A stretch of 64,000 nt of DNA, taken from Endozoicomonas sp. Mp262 (lineage in GTDB: Bacteria; Pseudomonadota; Gammaproteobacteria; Pseudomonadales; Endozoicomonadaceae). Positions 13,070 to 22,600 of the stretch are shown here, piece after piece (the first letter of the stretch is position 1; every line of letters begins with the position of its first letter). The position numbers were made by a program, and so were the translations under genes. The stretch is from assembly GCF_025643335.1 (NCBI RefSeq), contig NZ_CP092489.1:3358501-3422500 (forward strand). Reading direction: 5' to 3'. The notes under the pieces are model-generated. The model made no database searches. It saw only the letters and a list, made by a program, of their open reading frames with translations, and was not told the DNA's origin.

Positions 13070-13740
13070 GGGCGATGAATATCGATGGAATAGGGATGAC
13101 TTCCCAGCGTACCCGGGAACGATTAATCCGGCGTTTAATAGCACAAGGCATTAAATCAAGAGGTGTTCTTGATGCTATTCGTACGACCCCTCGCCATATT
13201 TTTGTGGATGAGGCACTCTCTCACAGAGCCTATGAAGATACTGCCCTCCCCATAGGCCATAACCAGACCTTGTCACAGCCCTATATTGTTGCCCGGATGA
13301 CAGAAGCTTTACTGGGTGGCGGAAGCCTAAACAACGTACTGGAAATCGGGACAGGCTCCGGTTATCAGACTGCTATTTTAGCCAAGCTGGTGAAGAGGGT
13401 TTACTCCATTGAACGAATCAAGTCGCTTCAGGACAAGGCCAGGGAAAGGCTCAGGCTTTTATCTGTATTTAATACCCAATTCAAGATGAGTGATGGTTCT
13501 ACCGGATGGGCCAGTACAGCCCCCTTTGATGGAATTTTGGTAGCAGCAGCACCGACAAAACTGCCGGTTGACCTGCTTTCACAGTTATCGCCTGAGGGGG
13601 GACGAATGGTGATCCCGGTGGGAGAAGCAGATCATCAGGAGCTGGTGTTGGTGATCCGGGATGGAGAGCGGTTTCGACAAAAAAAACTTGAACCTGTCCG
13701 CTTCGTTCCCATGTTAAGTGGAGTGATTAGGGACTGTTAG
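13066..13740 (+). CDS. pcm: Protein-L-isoaspartate O-methyltransferase
   Basis: It repairs age-damaged proteins by methylating L-isoaspartyl residues using SAM. The SAM-binding motif '[18 protein letters not shown]' and the substrate loop '[20 protein letters not shown]' are both present. The start ATG at 13066 overlaps the surE TGA as ATGA and has a GGGGGT ribosome site 8-9 bp upstream; an in-frame GTG at 13048 is less likely. The protein is 224 aa. surE-pcm-nlpD-rpoS is the classic stationary-phase cluster. Confidence 0.96.
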   Translation: MRAMNIDGIGMTSQRTRERLIRRLIAQGIKSRGVLDAIRTTPRHIFVDEALSHRAYEDTALPIGHNQTLSQPYIVARMTEALLGGGSLNNVLEIGTGSGYQTAILAKLVKRVYSIERIKSLQDKARERLRLLSVFNTQFKMSDGSTGWASTAPFDGILVAAAPTKLPVDLLSQLSPEGGRMVIPVGEADHQELVLVIRDGERFRQKKLEPVRFVPMLSGVIRDC

Positions 13741-13794
13741 AGAAAGTTGCCAAAAACAGGCTCTCATTTTCTTATATGGGAGCTCACACTCTTC

Positions 13795-13831
13795 ACCATC
13801 AACCATCAACCATCAACCATCAACCATCAAC
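13795..13831 (+). repeat. Tandem 7-bp repeat (ACCATCA) x5
   Basis: Five perfect copies of ACCATCA (13795-13829) plus a two-base partial copy lie between pcm (stop 13740) and nlpD (start 13982). The unit is not divisible by three and the array is non-coding, so slippage would change spacing rather than a reading frame. Confidence 0.9.
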
Positions 13832-13981
13832 TATATATACTCCTTGAATGACTCCAGCGTCCATTCAAATCATGCTTGATGATTTGTTATAATTTTTTCT
13901 AATTAACTATATTTTTTTATTTCTATTGTTGATTACAAGGCAGTTTTTTTGAGGAATGCCTTTTTGATCAGAGGGGTATAA

Positions 13982-14764
13982 ATGGTAAGAAAGCGGCCAG
14001 TCTATTATTTGAACGTTTGCTCTAAAATATTAATGATTTCTTTCTTAGCCTATTTATTAGCCGGATGCGCCCATGACCCGGCAAGTGTCCAGGTTACAGA
14101 ACTGAGACACCCCCCTAAAGTTACCAGGGGGGTGCATACTGTAAAAAAGGGGGAGTCTCTGTACTCCATTGCCTGGCTATATGGAAGGGATTTTAATGAG
14201 TTGGCTGACAGTAATGGTATTAAAGTACCGTACGTCATTTACCCTGGCCAGAATATTAATCTGGAGATAGAGGGAGGTCGTAAAACATCCAAAAAGTATC
14301 CTGTAACTGCATCAAAAAAAGACAGCCATAAATCATCCGTGGTTAAAAAAAATACAGTTAATTTTAAAAAGAAAGAGCAGCTTGTATCAGGGGGAATTCA
14401 TTGGCAATGGCCAGCCTTTGGTCGAGTTATTGAAATATTTTCCAGTTATGGGCGAGTGAATAAGGGTATTGATATCGAAGGCAATTTGGGGGACTCTGTA
14501 ATGGCGGCCGCTTCTGGCGAAGTTGTTTATGCTGGAAGTGAACTCAGTGGGTATGGCCGATTAATTATTCTAAAACATAATAATAGCTATCTGAGTGCAT
14601 ACGCTCACAATAGGGAGCTGCATGTGCGGGAAGGAGACTTGGTTAAAGCGGGCCAGAAGATAGCCGAAATAGGTTCTACAGGAGCGACGGAGCCTAAGCT
14701 GCATTTTGAGATTCGGCGAAATGGTAAACCGGTCGACCCTATGGGATATCTGCCGATGCGTTGA
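13982..14764 (+). CDS. nlpD: Lipoprotein NlpD, amidase activator (LysM + degenerate M23)
   Basis: NlpD is an outer-membrane lipoprotein that activates the cell-wall amidase AmiC during cell separation. It has a lipobox 'LAGC' (Cys29), a LysM peptidoglycan-binding domain ('[19 protein letters not shown]', about 50-94) and a C-terminal LytM/M23 domain (about 150-255). The M23 site is degenerate, as in E. coli NlpD: 'NKGIDIEG' replaces the first His of the HxxxD motif, and 'KLHFEIR' keeps only one of the two HxH histidines. It is therefore an activator, not a peptidase. In E. coli a main rpoS promoter lies inside nlpD. Confidence 0.95.
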   Translation: MVRKRPVYYLNVCSKILMISFLAYLLAGCAHDPASVQVTELRHPPKVTRGVHTVKKGESLYSIAWLYGRDFNELADSNGIKVPYVIYPGQNINLEIEGGRKTSKKYPVTASKKDSHKSSVVKKNTVNFKKKEQLVSGGIHWQWPAFGRVIEIFSSYGRVNKGIDIEGNLGDSVMAAASGEVVYAGSELSGYGRLIILKHNNSYLSAYAHNRELHVREGDLVKAGQKIAEIGSTGATEPKLHFEIRRNGKPVDPMGYLPMR

Positions 14765-14861
14765 GCTGAGAAGTGTAGTGGTAGCAGAGGGATCTCACGG
14801 GTGTCGACGCAGCTTTGGGTTGCTCGGCAGAGAGTGGGGCTTTCGGATAGGACTGACTCTT

Positions 14862-15896
14862 ATGGCACCGAAGAGGGATAACTCAGAGTTAAGCAGTTAT
14901 GCTGAGGACAAGATCCAGGGAGAGGATCAGGAATTTGACACTGATGGTAGTATTGATGTGTCTGAAGGGCCAGCCTTGGTAGAGGCCAGGCCCAAGGCTC
15001 AAGGGGCTTCCGCTGCTATCGGCTCAGGCCGCAAGCGCGAAGACGATGCCTTTTACAAGTCTGTGGATGCAACGCAGCTTTATCTCAATGAAATCGGCTT
15101 TTCGCCCCTTCTGACACCAGAGGAAGAGGTGCATTATGCACGGCTTGCGAGAAAGGGTGTTGAAGCTGGGCGGCGTCGTATGATTGAGAGTAATTTGCGG
15201 CTTGTGGTGAAAATTTCCCGCCGCTATGTCAATCGGGGATTGACCCTTCTGGATCTTATTGAGGAAGGAAATCTGGGGCTTATCAGGGCTGTAGAGAAAT
15301 TTGACCCGGAGCGGGGTTTCAGATTTTCTACCTATGCTACCTGGTGGATCCGGCAAACCATTGAGCGAGCCATTATGAACCAGACTCGCACGATTCGCTT
15401 GCCTATTCATGTGGTGAAGGAACTTAATGTGTACCTTCGTGCTGCGAGAGAGCTGACTCAAAAGCTTGATCATGACCCCACTCCGGAAGAAATAGCGCAA
15501 CTACTTGACAAGCCAGTGGCTGATGTCAAGAGAATGCTGGGATTGAATGAGCGTGTCACATCGGTTGATACCCCATTAGGCCCTGATTCGGATAAATCGA
15601 TTCTTGACACGATCTCTGATGAGAAAGAGTCTGATCCTGCGCACTTGTTGCAGAATCTTGACCTTAATGACAGCCTCGATCGCTGGCTTGGAGAGTTGTC
15701 AGAGAAGCAAAGGGAAGTGGTGACTCGACGTTTCGGCTTAAGAGGGTATGAAACAAGCACTCTTGAGGAGGTGGGAAAAGAAATAGGCCTTACCCGTGAA
15801 AGGGTGCGCCAGATTCAGGTTGAGGCGCTTAAGCGCTTGAGGAGTATTCTTGAAAAGCAGGGGCTATCCGGCGAATCGCTCTTTAGCGGACAGTAG
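14862..15896 (+). CDS. rpoS: RNA polymerase sigma factor RpoS
   Basis: This is the stationary-phase and general stress sigma factor. The 344-aa protein contains region 1.2 ('[21 protein letters not shown]'), regions 2.1-2.4 ('[19 protein letters not shown]', '[17 protein letters not shown]'), region 3 and region 4.2 ('[19 protein letters not shown]'). The ATG at 14862 is chosen because the upstream part of the open frame overlaps the nlpD end and is not sigma-like. The acidic N-terminus (about 1-50) is variable in the family. It follows nlpD by 97 bp. Confidence 0.96.
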   Translation: MAPKRDNSELSSYAEDKIQGEDQEFDTDGSIDVSEGPALVEARPKAQGASAAIGSGRKREDDAFYKSVDATQLYLNEIGFSPLLTPEEEVHYARLARKGVEAGRRRMIESNLRLVVKISRRYVNRGLTLLDLIEEGNLGLIRAVEKFDPERGFRFSTYATWWIRQTIERAIMNQTRTIRLPIHVVKELNVYLRAARELTQKLDHDPTPEEIAQLLDKPVADVKRMLGLNERVTSVDTPLGPDSDKSILDTISDEKESDPAHLLQNLDLNDSLDRWLGELSEKQREVVTRRFGLRGYETSTLEEVGKEIGLTRERVRQIQVEALKRLRSILEKQGLSGESLFSGQ

Positions 15897-15919
15897 TAGA
15901 CATATCCCTGTAAGGTAAC

Positions 15920-15950
15920 AAAGGCCATATAGTATTTCTATATGGCCTTT
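15920..15950. terminator. Bidirectional terminator between rpoS and fdxA
   Basis: A perfect 13-bp inverted repeat (15920-15932 and 15938-15950) with a TATTT loop lies 23 bp after rpoS and 35 bp beyond the convergent fdxA stop. The 3' side continues GTTGTTTTTC, giving a U-rich tail for rpoS; the A-rich start of the other arm serves fdxA. Confidence 0.85.
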
Positions 15951-15985
15951 GTTGTTTTTCTGGTTAAGGTTATATGAGAAAAACC

Positions 15986-16309
15986 TTAGCGCTCAAGCTG
16001 TGCCAGTTTCCCTTGAACACCATCCCACTCTTCAGCATCGGGGAGAGGGTCTTTTTTCTCTGTAATATTGGTCCAGATTTCAGCCAGTTCAGCATTAAGC
16101 TCGATGAATGCTTGCTGGTCCTCAGGAACCTCATCCTCGGAAAAAATAGCATTGGCAGGACACTCGGGTTCGCACAGGGCGCAGTCTATGCATTCATCAG
16201 GATGAATAACGAGAAAGTTGGGTCCTTCATAGAAGCAGTCCACAGGACAAACTTCGACGCAATCGGTGTATTTGCACTTGATGCAGTTTTCACCCACTAT
16301 GAAAGCCAT
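15986..16309 (-). CDS. fdxA: 7Fe-8S ferredoxin FdxA
   Basis: It is a small cytoplasmic electron carrier with one [3Fe-4S] and one [4Fe-4S] cluster. The 107-aa protein has the cysteine pattern of the group: Cys9, Cys17, Cys21 and Cys25, then Cys40, Cys43, Cys46 and Cys50 followed by proline. The C-terminal 50 residues are the acidic, helical extension typical of proteobacterial FdxA. It lies between rpoS and mutS, as in Pseudomonas, convergent with rpoS. Confidence 0.96.
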   Translation of the reverse strand: MAFIVGENCIKCKYTDCVEVCPVDCFYEGPNFLVIHPDECIDCALCEPECPANAIFSEDEVPEDQQAFIELNAELAEIWTNITEKKDPLPDAEEWDGVQGKLAQLER

Positions 16310-16747
16310 GGTGTTTAAACTCCATTTGTTCAGGCTAATAAGTTACAGGACAGGGTATCAGGAAAGTGTCTGGAGCCGTTGCAGGGAGTTTCATAAGCTC
16401 TCTTCTCAGTTGTAGAAGCTGTCGCCTGAAAAGTAGGCACACACGCTTATTTGTGGATCAACACAGTCTTTCTGATTGTAAGGCAAAATGGCGGGAACCA
16501 ACGTGAAAGACTCCTGTAAAACATATTGCCTTAAACTGGATAACCGCTCCAGTGATTAAAAAGTCGCATTGATATAGGACTATTTTAGAGTATTCTTCCT
16601 GAAATTACTGTACCCCGGTTTCTGTTGGCATAAACTTGCGAGTACACGATTTTATGCCTGGGAGCACCAGCTATTTTGTTGATAGCTGGTGGGGTATAAA
16701 GTCAGGGGATGATTCTATCAGTTAAGTATTATAGGTCATAGTCATCT
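16310..16747. other. Intergenic region fdxA-mutS (438 bp)
   Basis: No reading frame is credible here. On the plus strand a stretch (16348-16387) has four GGA trinucleotides within 40 bases. A perfect 10-bp hairpin lies at 16665-16691. The promoter of fdxA should lie in the left part, but no consensus boxes are convincing. Confidence 0.5.
16665..16691 (-). terminator. Hairpin downstream of mutS
   Basis: The arms CACCAGCTAT and ATAGCTGGTG (7-nt loop) pair perfectly, 57 bp past the mutS stop on the minus strand. No U-run follows, so terminator function is only likely by position. Confidence 0.4.
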
Positions 16748-19318
16748 TCACATTAGATGCTTGAGTTGATAAAGCAACTCTAATGCCTGACGTGGGCTGA
16801 TATCATCCGGGTTAATGGTTTCCAGCATGTCCACGGCAGGGTGTGGCTGTGGTTCAGAGAATAAATCGGACTGGACGGGGGAGCTGGCAGTGGCAGGTAC
16901 TTGGGATGAAGGTGAGTCCTCCTGCTCAAGCTGTGCCAATTTTAGTTGAGCCTGATTGATCACATGTCGGGGTACACCCGCTAGCTGAGCTACCTGTAAA
17001 CCGTAACTTTGGCTGGCAGGCCCCTCCTGCACTGCATGGAGGAATACAATACGATCATCATGTTCGGTGGCATTTAAATGAACATTGGTAACATTATTGC
17101 ATTGCTCCGGTAATTGGGTCAGTTCGAAATAATGGGTGGCAAACAGGGTAAATGCCTTGACGGATTCAGCAAGATAATGAGCACAAGCCCATGCCAGGGA
17201 TAAACCATCAAAAGTACTGGTTCCCCGGCCTACCTCGTCCATGAGCACCAAACTATACTCGGTTGCATTATGAAGGATATTGGCGGTTTCGGTCATCTCC
17301 ACCATAAAGGTGGAGCGACCGCCTGCCAGGTCATCGGATGAGCCTATTCGAGTAAATATGCGATCCACCAGGCCAATCTTTGCTTCACTGGCGGGTACAA
17401 AGCTGCCTATATGCGCCAATAAGACAATCAGGGCGGTTTGTCGCATATAGGTGGATTTACCCCCCATATTGGGGCCGGTAATCACTAGCATGCGTCGGCC
17501 ACTATGGAGTGATGTACTGTTGGCGACAAAGGGAGAGTCCAGCACTTGCTCCACAACAGGATGACGCCCTTCTTTTATTTCAATGCCTGGTGCCTGAACC
17601 AGGTCTGGTGGAGAAAAGTGCAGGGTTTCTGCGCGCTCGGCAAGATTGTTAAGTACATCAAGTTCTGAAAGACAGAGGGCGCACTCTTGCAGAGGAGCAA
17701 GATGTCCGAGTAACTGTTCCAGAAGGCTGTCGTATAATGCTTTTTCCCTCGCTAATGCACGGCTTTTACTGGATAAGGCCTTATCTTCAAACTCCTTAAG
17801 TTCCGGGGTAATAAAGCGTTCGGTATTTTTTAGGGTTTGCCTGCGGATATAGTCAACAGGAGCATCTTCAGATTCCCGTCGGCTGAGTTCAATATAATAG
17901 CCGTGTACTCGATTAAAGCCGACTTTCAGGGAAGATAATTGAGTTCGTTCCCGTTCCCTTTGTTCAAGCTGAACAAGGTAGTCGCCAGCATTCTGGCTAA
18001 TGGAGCGAAGCTCATCCAGTTCGGGGTCATAGCCTTCTGCGATAACGCCACCATCCCGGATAACCACCGGTGGATTTTCTATGATGGCTTTTTGCAGCAA
18101 CTCTGCCAGTTCGGGGTGTTCACTGACGCCTTCAGCAAGGACGTGTATTGGCTGACTATCAATAGTGGCCAGGGATTGCTGTAGTTCAGGTAACAGGTGA
18201 AGGGCATCCCTGAGTCGGGCCAGGTCTCTGGGACGCGCTGACTTCAAGGCCACCCGGGCAAGGATACGTTCAATGTCGCCGATGCCTTTCAGTATGTGAT
18301 GGATAGCCTCAAAGTGATAGCCATTTTTGATGGCGGCAATACTGGATTGTCTGTCCTGCAGTTTTTTCAGGTTGCGAATAGGCCGATTCAGCCAGCGTGC
18401 CAGTAGTCGGCTGCCCATAGCAGTGGCGGTGTTGTCCATTACCTCAGTCAGAGTGTGTTCACGGCCGCCGGAAAGGTTAATGGTGAGCTCCAGGTTACGT
18501 CTGCTGGCGGCATCAAGTACCACGCTTTCTTCGCGGTTTTCCTGACTCAGCTGGCGGATGTGGGGAAGGGCTGTACGTTGGGTTTCTTTCGCGTACTGTA
18601 TCAAACAACCAGCGGACTCAAGAGCCGTATGAAGGTGGGCACAGCCAAAGCCTTCCAGATCCTTTGTCTGGAATTGGCGGGTTAATTGCTCTATGGCCGT
18701 TTGCAGTTCAAAGTCCCAGGGTGGCCGTCTGCAAAAACCATGGCGTTGTGTCAGTGGAATAGGCCATTCGTGGTTTTCGTTGCACAGTACTTCGGCTGGG
18801 TTCAGTCGCTCTACCTCCGATAGCATGGCTTCCTCACCACTCACTTCAAGGACAGAAAAGCGGCCACTGGTGATATCCAGAACAGCAATGCCAAAAAGTG
18901 TCTCATGGCGGGTTACGGCCATAAGCAGGTTGTCCTGGCGTTCATCCAGTAACGCTTCATCACTGATGGTTCCCGGAGTTAAAATGCGGGCTACTTGTCT
19001 TTCAACGGGGCCTTTTGATGTGGCCGGATCACCTACCTGTTCACAGATGGCCACCGATTGACCGCTGCGCAGGAGTTTGGCAAGGTAACCCTCCACAGAA
19101 TGATAGGGAATCCCGGCCATGGGTATGGGTTCTCCAGCAGACTGGCCCCTGGCTGTCAGGGTAATGTCCAGTAACCGGGCCGCTTTTTTGGCATCCTCAT
19201 AGAATAACTCATAGAAGTCCCCCATCCGATAAAACACCATATGATCTCGGTGTTGTTGCTTGATGCGAAGGTATTGCTGCATCATCGGGGTATGCTTGGA
19301 GAGGTCTGTATTTTTCAT
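16748..19318 (-). CDS. mutS: DNA mismatch repair protein MutS
   Basis: It recognises mispaired bases and starts methyl-directed repair together with MutL. The length is 856 aa (E. coli 853). The N-terminal mismatch-binding motif 'GDFYELF' contains the Phe-X-Glu wedge. The ATPase carries Walker A 'GPNMGGKST', '[10 protein letters not shown]' and Walker B '[16 protein letters not shown]'. The C-terminus has a short acidic-proline linker and ends in a helical tetramerisation-like tail ('[16 protein letters not shown]'). It reads in the same direction as fdxA. Confidence 0.98.
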   Translation of the reverse strand: MKNTDLSKHTPMMQQYLRIKQQHRDHMVFYRMGDFYELFYEDAKKAARLLDITLTARGQSAGEPIPMAGIPYHSVEGYLAKLLRSGQSVAICEQVGDPATSKGPVERQVARILTPGTISDEALLDERQDNLLMAVTRHETLFGIAVLDITSGRFSVLEVSGEEAMLSEVERLNPAEVLCNENHEWPIPLTQRHGFCRRPPWDFELQTAIEQLTRQFQTKDLEGFGCAHLHTALESAGCLIQYAKETQRTALPHIRQLSQENREESVVLDAASRRNLELTINLSGGREHTLTEVMDNTATAMGSRLLARWLNRPIRNLKKLQDRQSSIAAIKNGYHFEAIHHILKGIGDIERILARVALKSARPRDLARLRDALHLLPELQQSLATIDSQPIHVLAEGVSEHPELAELLQKAIIENPPVVIRDGGVIAEGYDPELDELRSISQNAGDYLVQLEQRERERTQLSSLKVGFNRVHGYYIELSRRESEDAPVDYIRRQTLKNTERFITPELKEFEDKALSSKSRALAREKALYDSLLEQLLGHLAPLQECALCLSELDVLNNLAERAETLHFSPPDLVQAPGIEIKEGRHPVVEQVLDSPFVANSTSLHSGRRMLVITGPNMGGKSTYMRQTALIVLLAHIGSFVPASEAKIGLVDRIFTRIGSSDDLAGGRSTFMVEMTETANILHNATEYSLVLMDEVGRGTSTFDGLSLAWACAHYLAESVKAFTLFATHYFELTQLPEQCNNVTNVHLNATEHDDRIVFLHAVQEGPASQSYGLQVAQLAGVPRHVINQAQLKLAQLEQEDSPSSQVPATASSPVQSDLFSEPQPHPAVDMLETINPDDISPRQALELLYQLKHLM

Positions 19319-19626
19319 TTAAGTCAATAGGTTGAGGATTTGTATAGGTTGTTTGGGGCACTTTTGGAGCAATAGGGTATATTATCATGTGTTAATTATT
19401 ACTGGCATAAACATTCCTGTTGCGACCTGTAATACCGATTTGCTTTTTTAATCTCGTCATTGTGCTGGCAAGTTAAATATTTGTTCTGTGTTGGAACTAC
19501 AGGTAATATCCCTGAGGTATGCCAAAGCTAGTTATAATCCTTGGCCCTATTTAGGGGGTATCCCTTAACTATGTTGAGAAGTGCCGGTGTAGAATAATGG
19601 TCTGAACAATGAGCGAACCGGCATAG
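19319..19626. other. Intergenic region mutS-zinc-finger gene (308 bp)
   Basis: It marks the edge of the conserved block. The only structure seen is an interrupted inverted repeat: TTAACTATG (19565-19573) pairs with CATAGTTAA (19622-19630), and CCGGT/ACCGG lies inside. The right arm includes the stop codon of the minus-strand giant gene, so it may act as its terminator. It has no U-run and no reading frame. Confidence 0.45.
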
Positions 19627-22600
19627 TTAATGTGTATATGGCTCCGATAATCGACGGGCTGATTTATAGTTCCAGGATGAACTTTTTCCGGGAGCTTCTG
19701 AGCCATCGTATGGGCGTTCTCGGTAATGATTATAATGAAGTAATGGCTGCTTCTCCCAGGGAGCCGGCTTAAGGAAAGGCGAAATATTTTTTTGTTCCAT
19801 ACCTGTTGACTGTGGATGGCAGCAACGTATGTGGGTATGAAGCTCCCTGGAATATGTGAAACTATTGAAACAATAAATGCAGTGGTATTTTAATCCTTTA
19901 TCTTTTACTGTGTTTGACCTGTGAAGACAGGTATGGGCCCTTAAGTGAGTATCACAGAAATATACTTTGTGGCACTGGAGGCAGCGCAGACCCCTTTCAT
20001 TATAAGCAGTGGGGATGCTAGTTAATTCAGGGCAAATACAGTAACTCTCATTCTCATCTATGGCAAAGGAGCAGTTGCCGCAATACGTTTTTGCAGTGTG
20101 CCGTAAGAGATGGTCTTTTGCAGAAATTTCATTGCTTGATGGATGCATGCATAGACAGCAAACCGGTATTGGGGGGGATCTGAGGTCTTTAGAGAAGTCT
20201 GGTAGGAAGCTTTTTATTACTTGATGAAGGGAAGATTCTTGTTGCCCATTAGCACTTAAGTCACCGGAAGAGTTAATAATCTGGTTGATTGTATTCATTA
20301 ATAATAAAAATAAAGTACCACTTACAATAGATATTGAGCATAGTGAGTCCGATGTTGCTATTACCATTGGTAGATAATCACGAATAACTGGCAATAGGTT
20401 GCCAGTATCAATAACATGGTTTGTTAAAATTAGTGCTTGATACAGAAGTTTATGGCATTCTCTAATAATATCCCAAGATTTACTTTCAGAGTGCAAAGAA
20501 AGGTCTGGACAGGTGAGGCGAGTTATAATATCAGTAAATCCAAGAGAATAGTCTGATTTTGAAAATCTTGATGAAAAGAATTGCGTATATCTACTATGGC
20601 TTTGGGGTAATGCTAAAAGAAACTGTTGTATATTTTGTTGTATTGATACCTGGTCTGGCTCTGTCGGAGTGATATTGGATATAGCATAGGCGATTAAAAC
20701 AGTTGCTAAACATGAGGTTTTTTTATTCATTTTAAGAGAGTTGATAAAATGGGGTAAATCAATATTGGTCACAAGGTCATAAATATTTTTATTTGAGATA
20801 AAAGCTGAATTTAGATGAGCTGTACTTCTTATAGTATTAATTATATCGATATAGTAAGTCATATGAGGAATCCAATAATACAATTGATCAGGTTTTTTTG
20901 AATAATGAGTATTATTACTGTTTGAAAAAATAGGTTCAAATGATTGAGGGCATAGATTAGAAAGAAGGGATATATCTGTGGTATCCACTGTGCTTGTTGG
21001 AGACAAGTTGAAAGCTTCTGCTATATTATCGGCTCTTAATTCTTCTGAACCCTCGAGCATAGCCCGGTGATCATTATTATCCGGGCTTTTTGGTATTGAA
21101 GAACTGTATGAATTGTCCCAGCTAGCAGAACGGCCAATTAATAATGGGTTTGACTGGGGTTCTGGAACAGGCTGGCCAGTCACTTCCATTTTTATGGGTG
21201 AAGGGCTGGTGAATTCACCCTTGAACATAAATTGACTATTACCCGGGATATTTCTATGTGTAGATAAATTATTGTCGGCTTCTAGTGTTACTAGAACAAA
21301 AATTCGTGTATTTTCATTGTTTAATGTGATTTTCAGATGTTCAATGGTCAACTCAGGTGTGAGTTGGGTAAAATAAAGGTTATTGTAAGTTCCAGAATCA
21401 GTATAAAGGGAAAAGGTGGATTTTACGTCTTCATCGTGGTTGTGGAATAAAAAGGAGAGATCAATAATAACTATATGATTTGCTCGGTGTTGTGATGATC
21501 TTGTATATTTTTGTGATGACAGACGGGTGCAGTGAGCTAATGGTTCAAGATAATCAGCAGGAAATAGGCTGAAATTTATATAACTGCTTCTATATCTCTT
21601 TATGTCATGAAGATAACTTAAGAAGAGCGCAGAAGGTCGTTTTAACCTCCCAGCAGTATCCAGCCAGGACATTTCGCGATAAGATAGCTCGATGGTTCTT
21701 AGGAATCCAGCATTAGGATGTCGGCGGGTAGGATGAAAATTTTCACCCAAAGCCCATTTTGGAAGAGCATGCCATGGAGGGCGGGGTTGAGTAGAAGGAT
21801 CAACTTGCACTGGAATAGCATGAGTACGAAAAAAGGTTTTAATTAATGGGAGCATATGATCCGATATGTTACGGATTTTATGTGGTTCTATAAAAGGACT
21901 ATTTCCAGATATTGTTTTGATGGCATAAGGCGGATAGTATTTAGAAGCTTGGTTTAATGCATAGGTTAAGTCTGGATCTTTTATATCATCTGAATCGGTT
22001 GTATTGTTAAAAACAATGTTAGATAAGCCTCTGCTAACATCGTGTAAAAAATCTTCTTGAGAGCTTGTTGTATGTTGTAATGGGTGAACGACCATTGTAG
22101 GTTTTGAGGCCCCGCTTTGGAAGGGTGTAGCCTCTTTTGGGGAGCACTGATCGAGCTGTTCAAAATAAGACGTGGTTTCTTCTGCATCTAAAAAATGACT
22201 AGGGTAATCCTCATCGCTATCCATGGGAGTCTCTGCATTTTCGTTGGCATCAGCTGCCATAAGAGGCGATGATGTGGGAACGTTTGATTCGGGTTGACCT
22301 TCATTGGTAATGGATGTTGAGCAGGATGATTCTGCTGGAGGTAATAAAGAAGTTGTTGCAAGAACCTCTTTATTATTAAAGTTATCTTCTTGGTCAGTTA
22401 TATCCTCCTGATCAGTTGAATCTTCCCAGTCAGTAATATCCTCCTGCCCGCAATTATTCAGTGAAAGCTCTGTTACAGTGTCAACCTTATCACCCCGTTG
22501 TAGTCGCATTTCCTTGATTTGTTCTATCAGGCTAGCCGTTAAAACTTCCAGACACCTTTTAGGTGGTTGATTAAAAGAAACCACTGCTTTTCTATTTTCC

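Noticed and set aside
13795-13831. CRISPR-like array
   Set aside because: The repeats are 7 bp and directly abutting, with no spacers and no cas genes in the window.
16348-16387. GGA-rich stretch between fdxA and mutS as an RsmZ-like small RNA
   Set aside because: Pseudomonas carries rsmZ near fdxA and four GGA motifs occur here. They are not placed in clear hairpin loops, however, and no terminator or convincing activator site was found.
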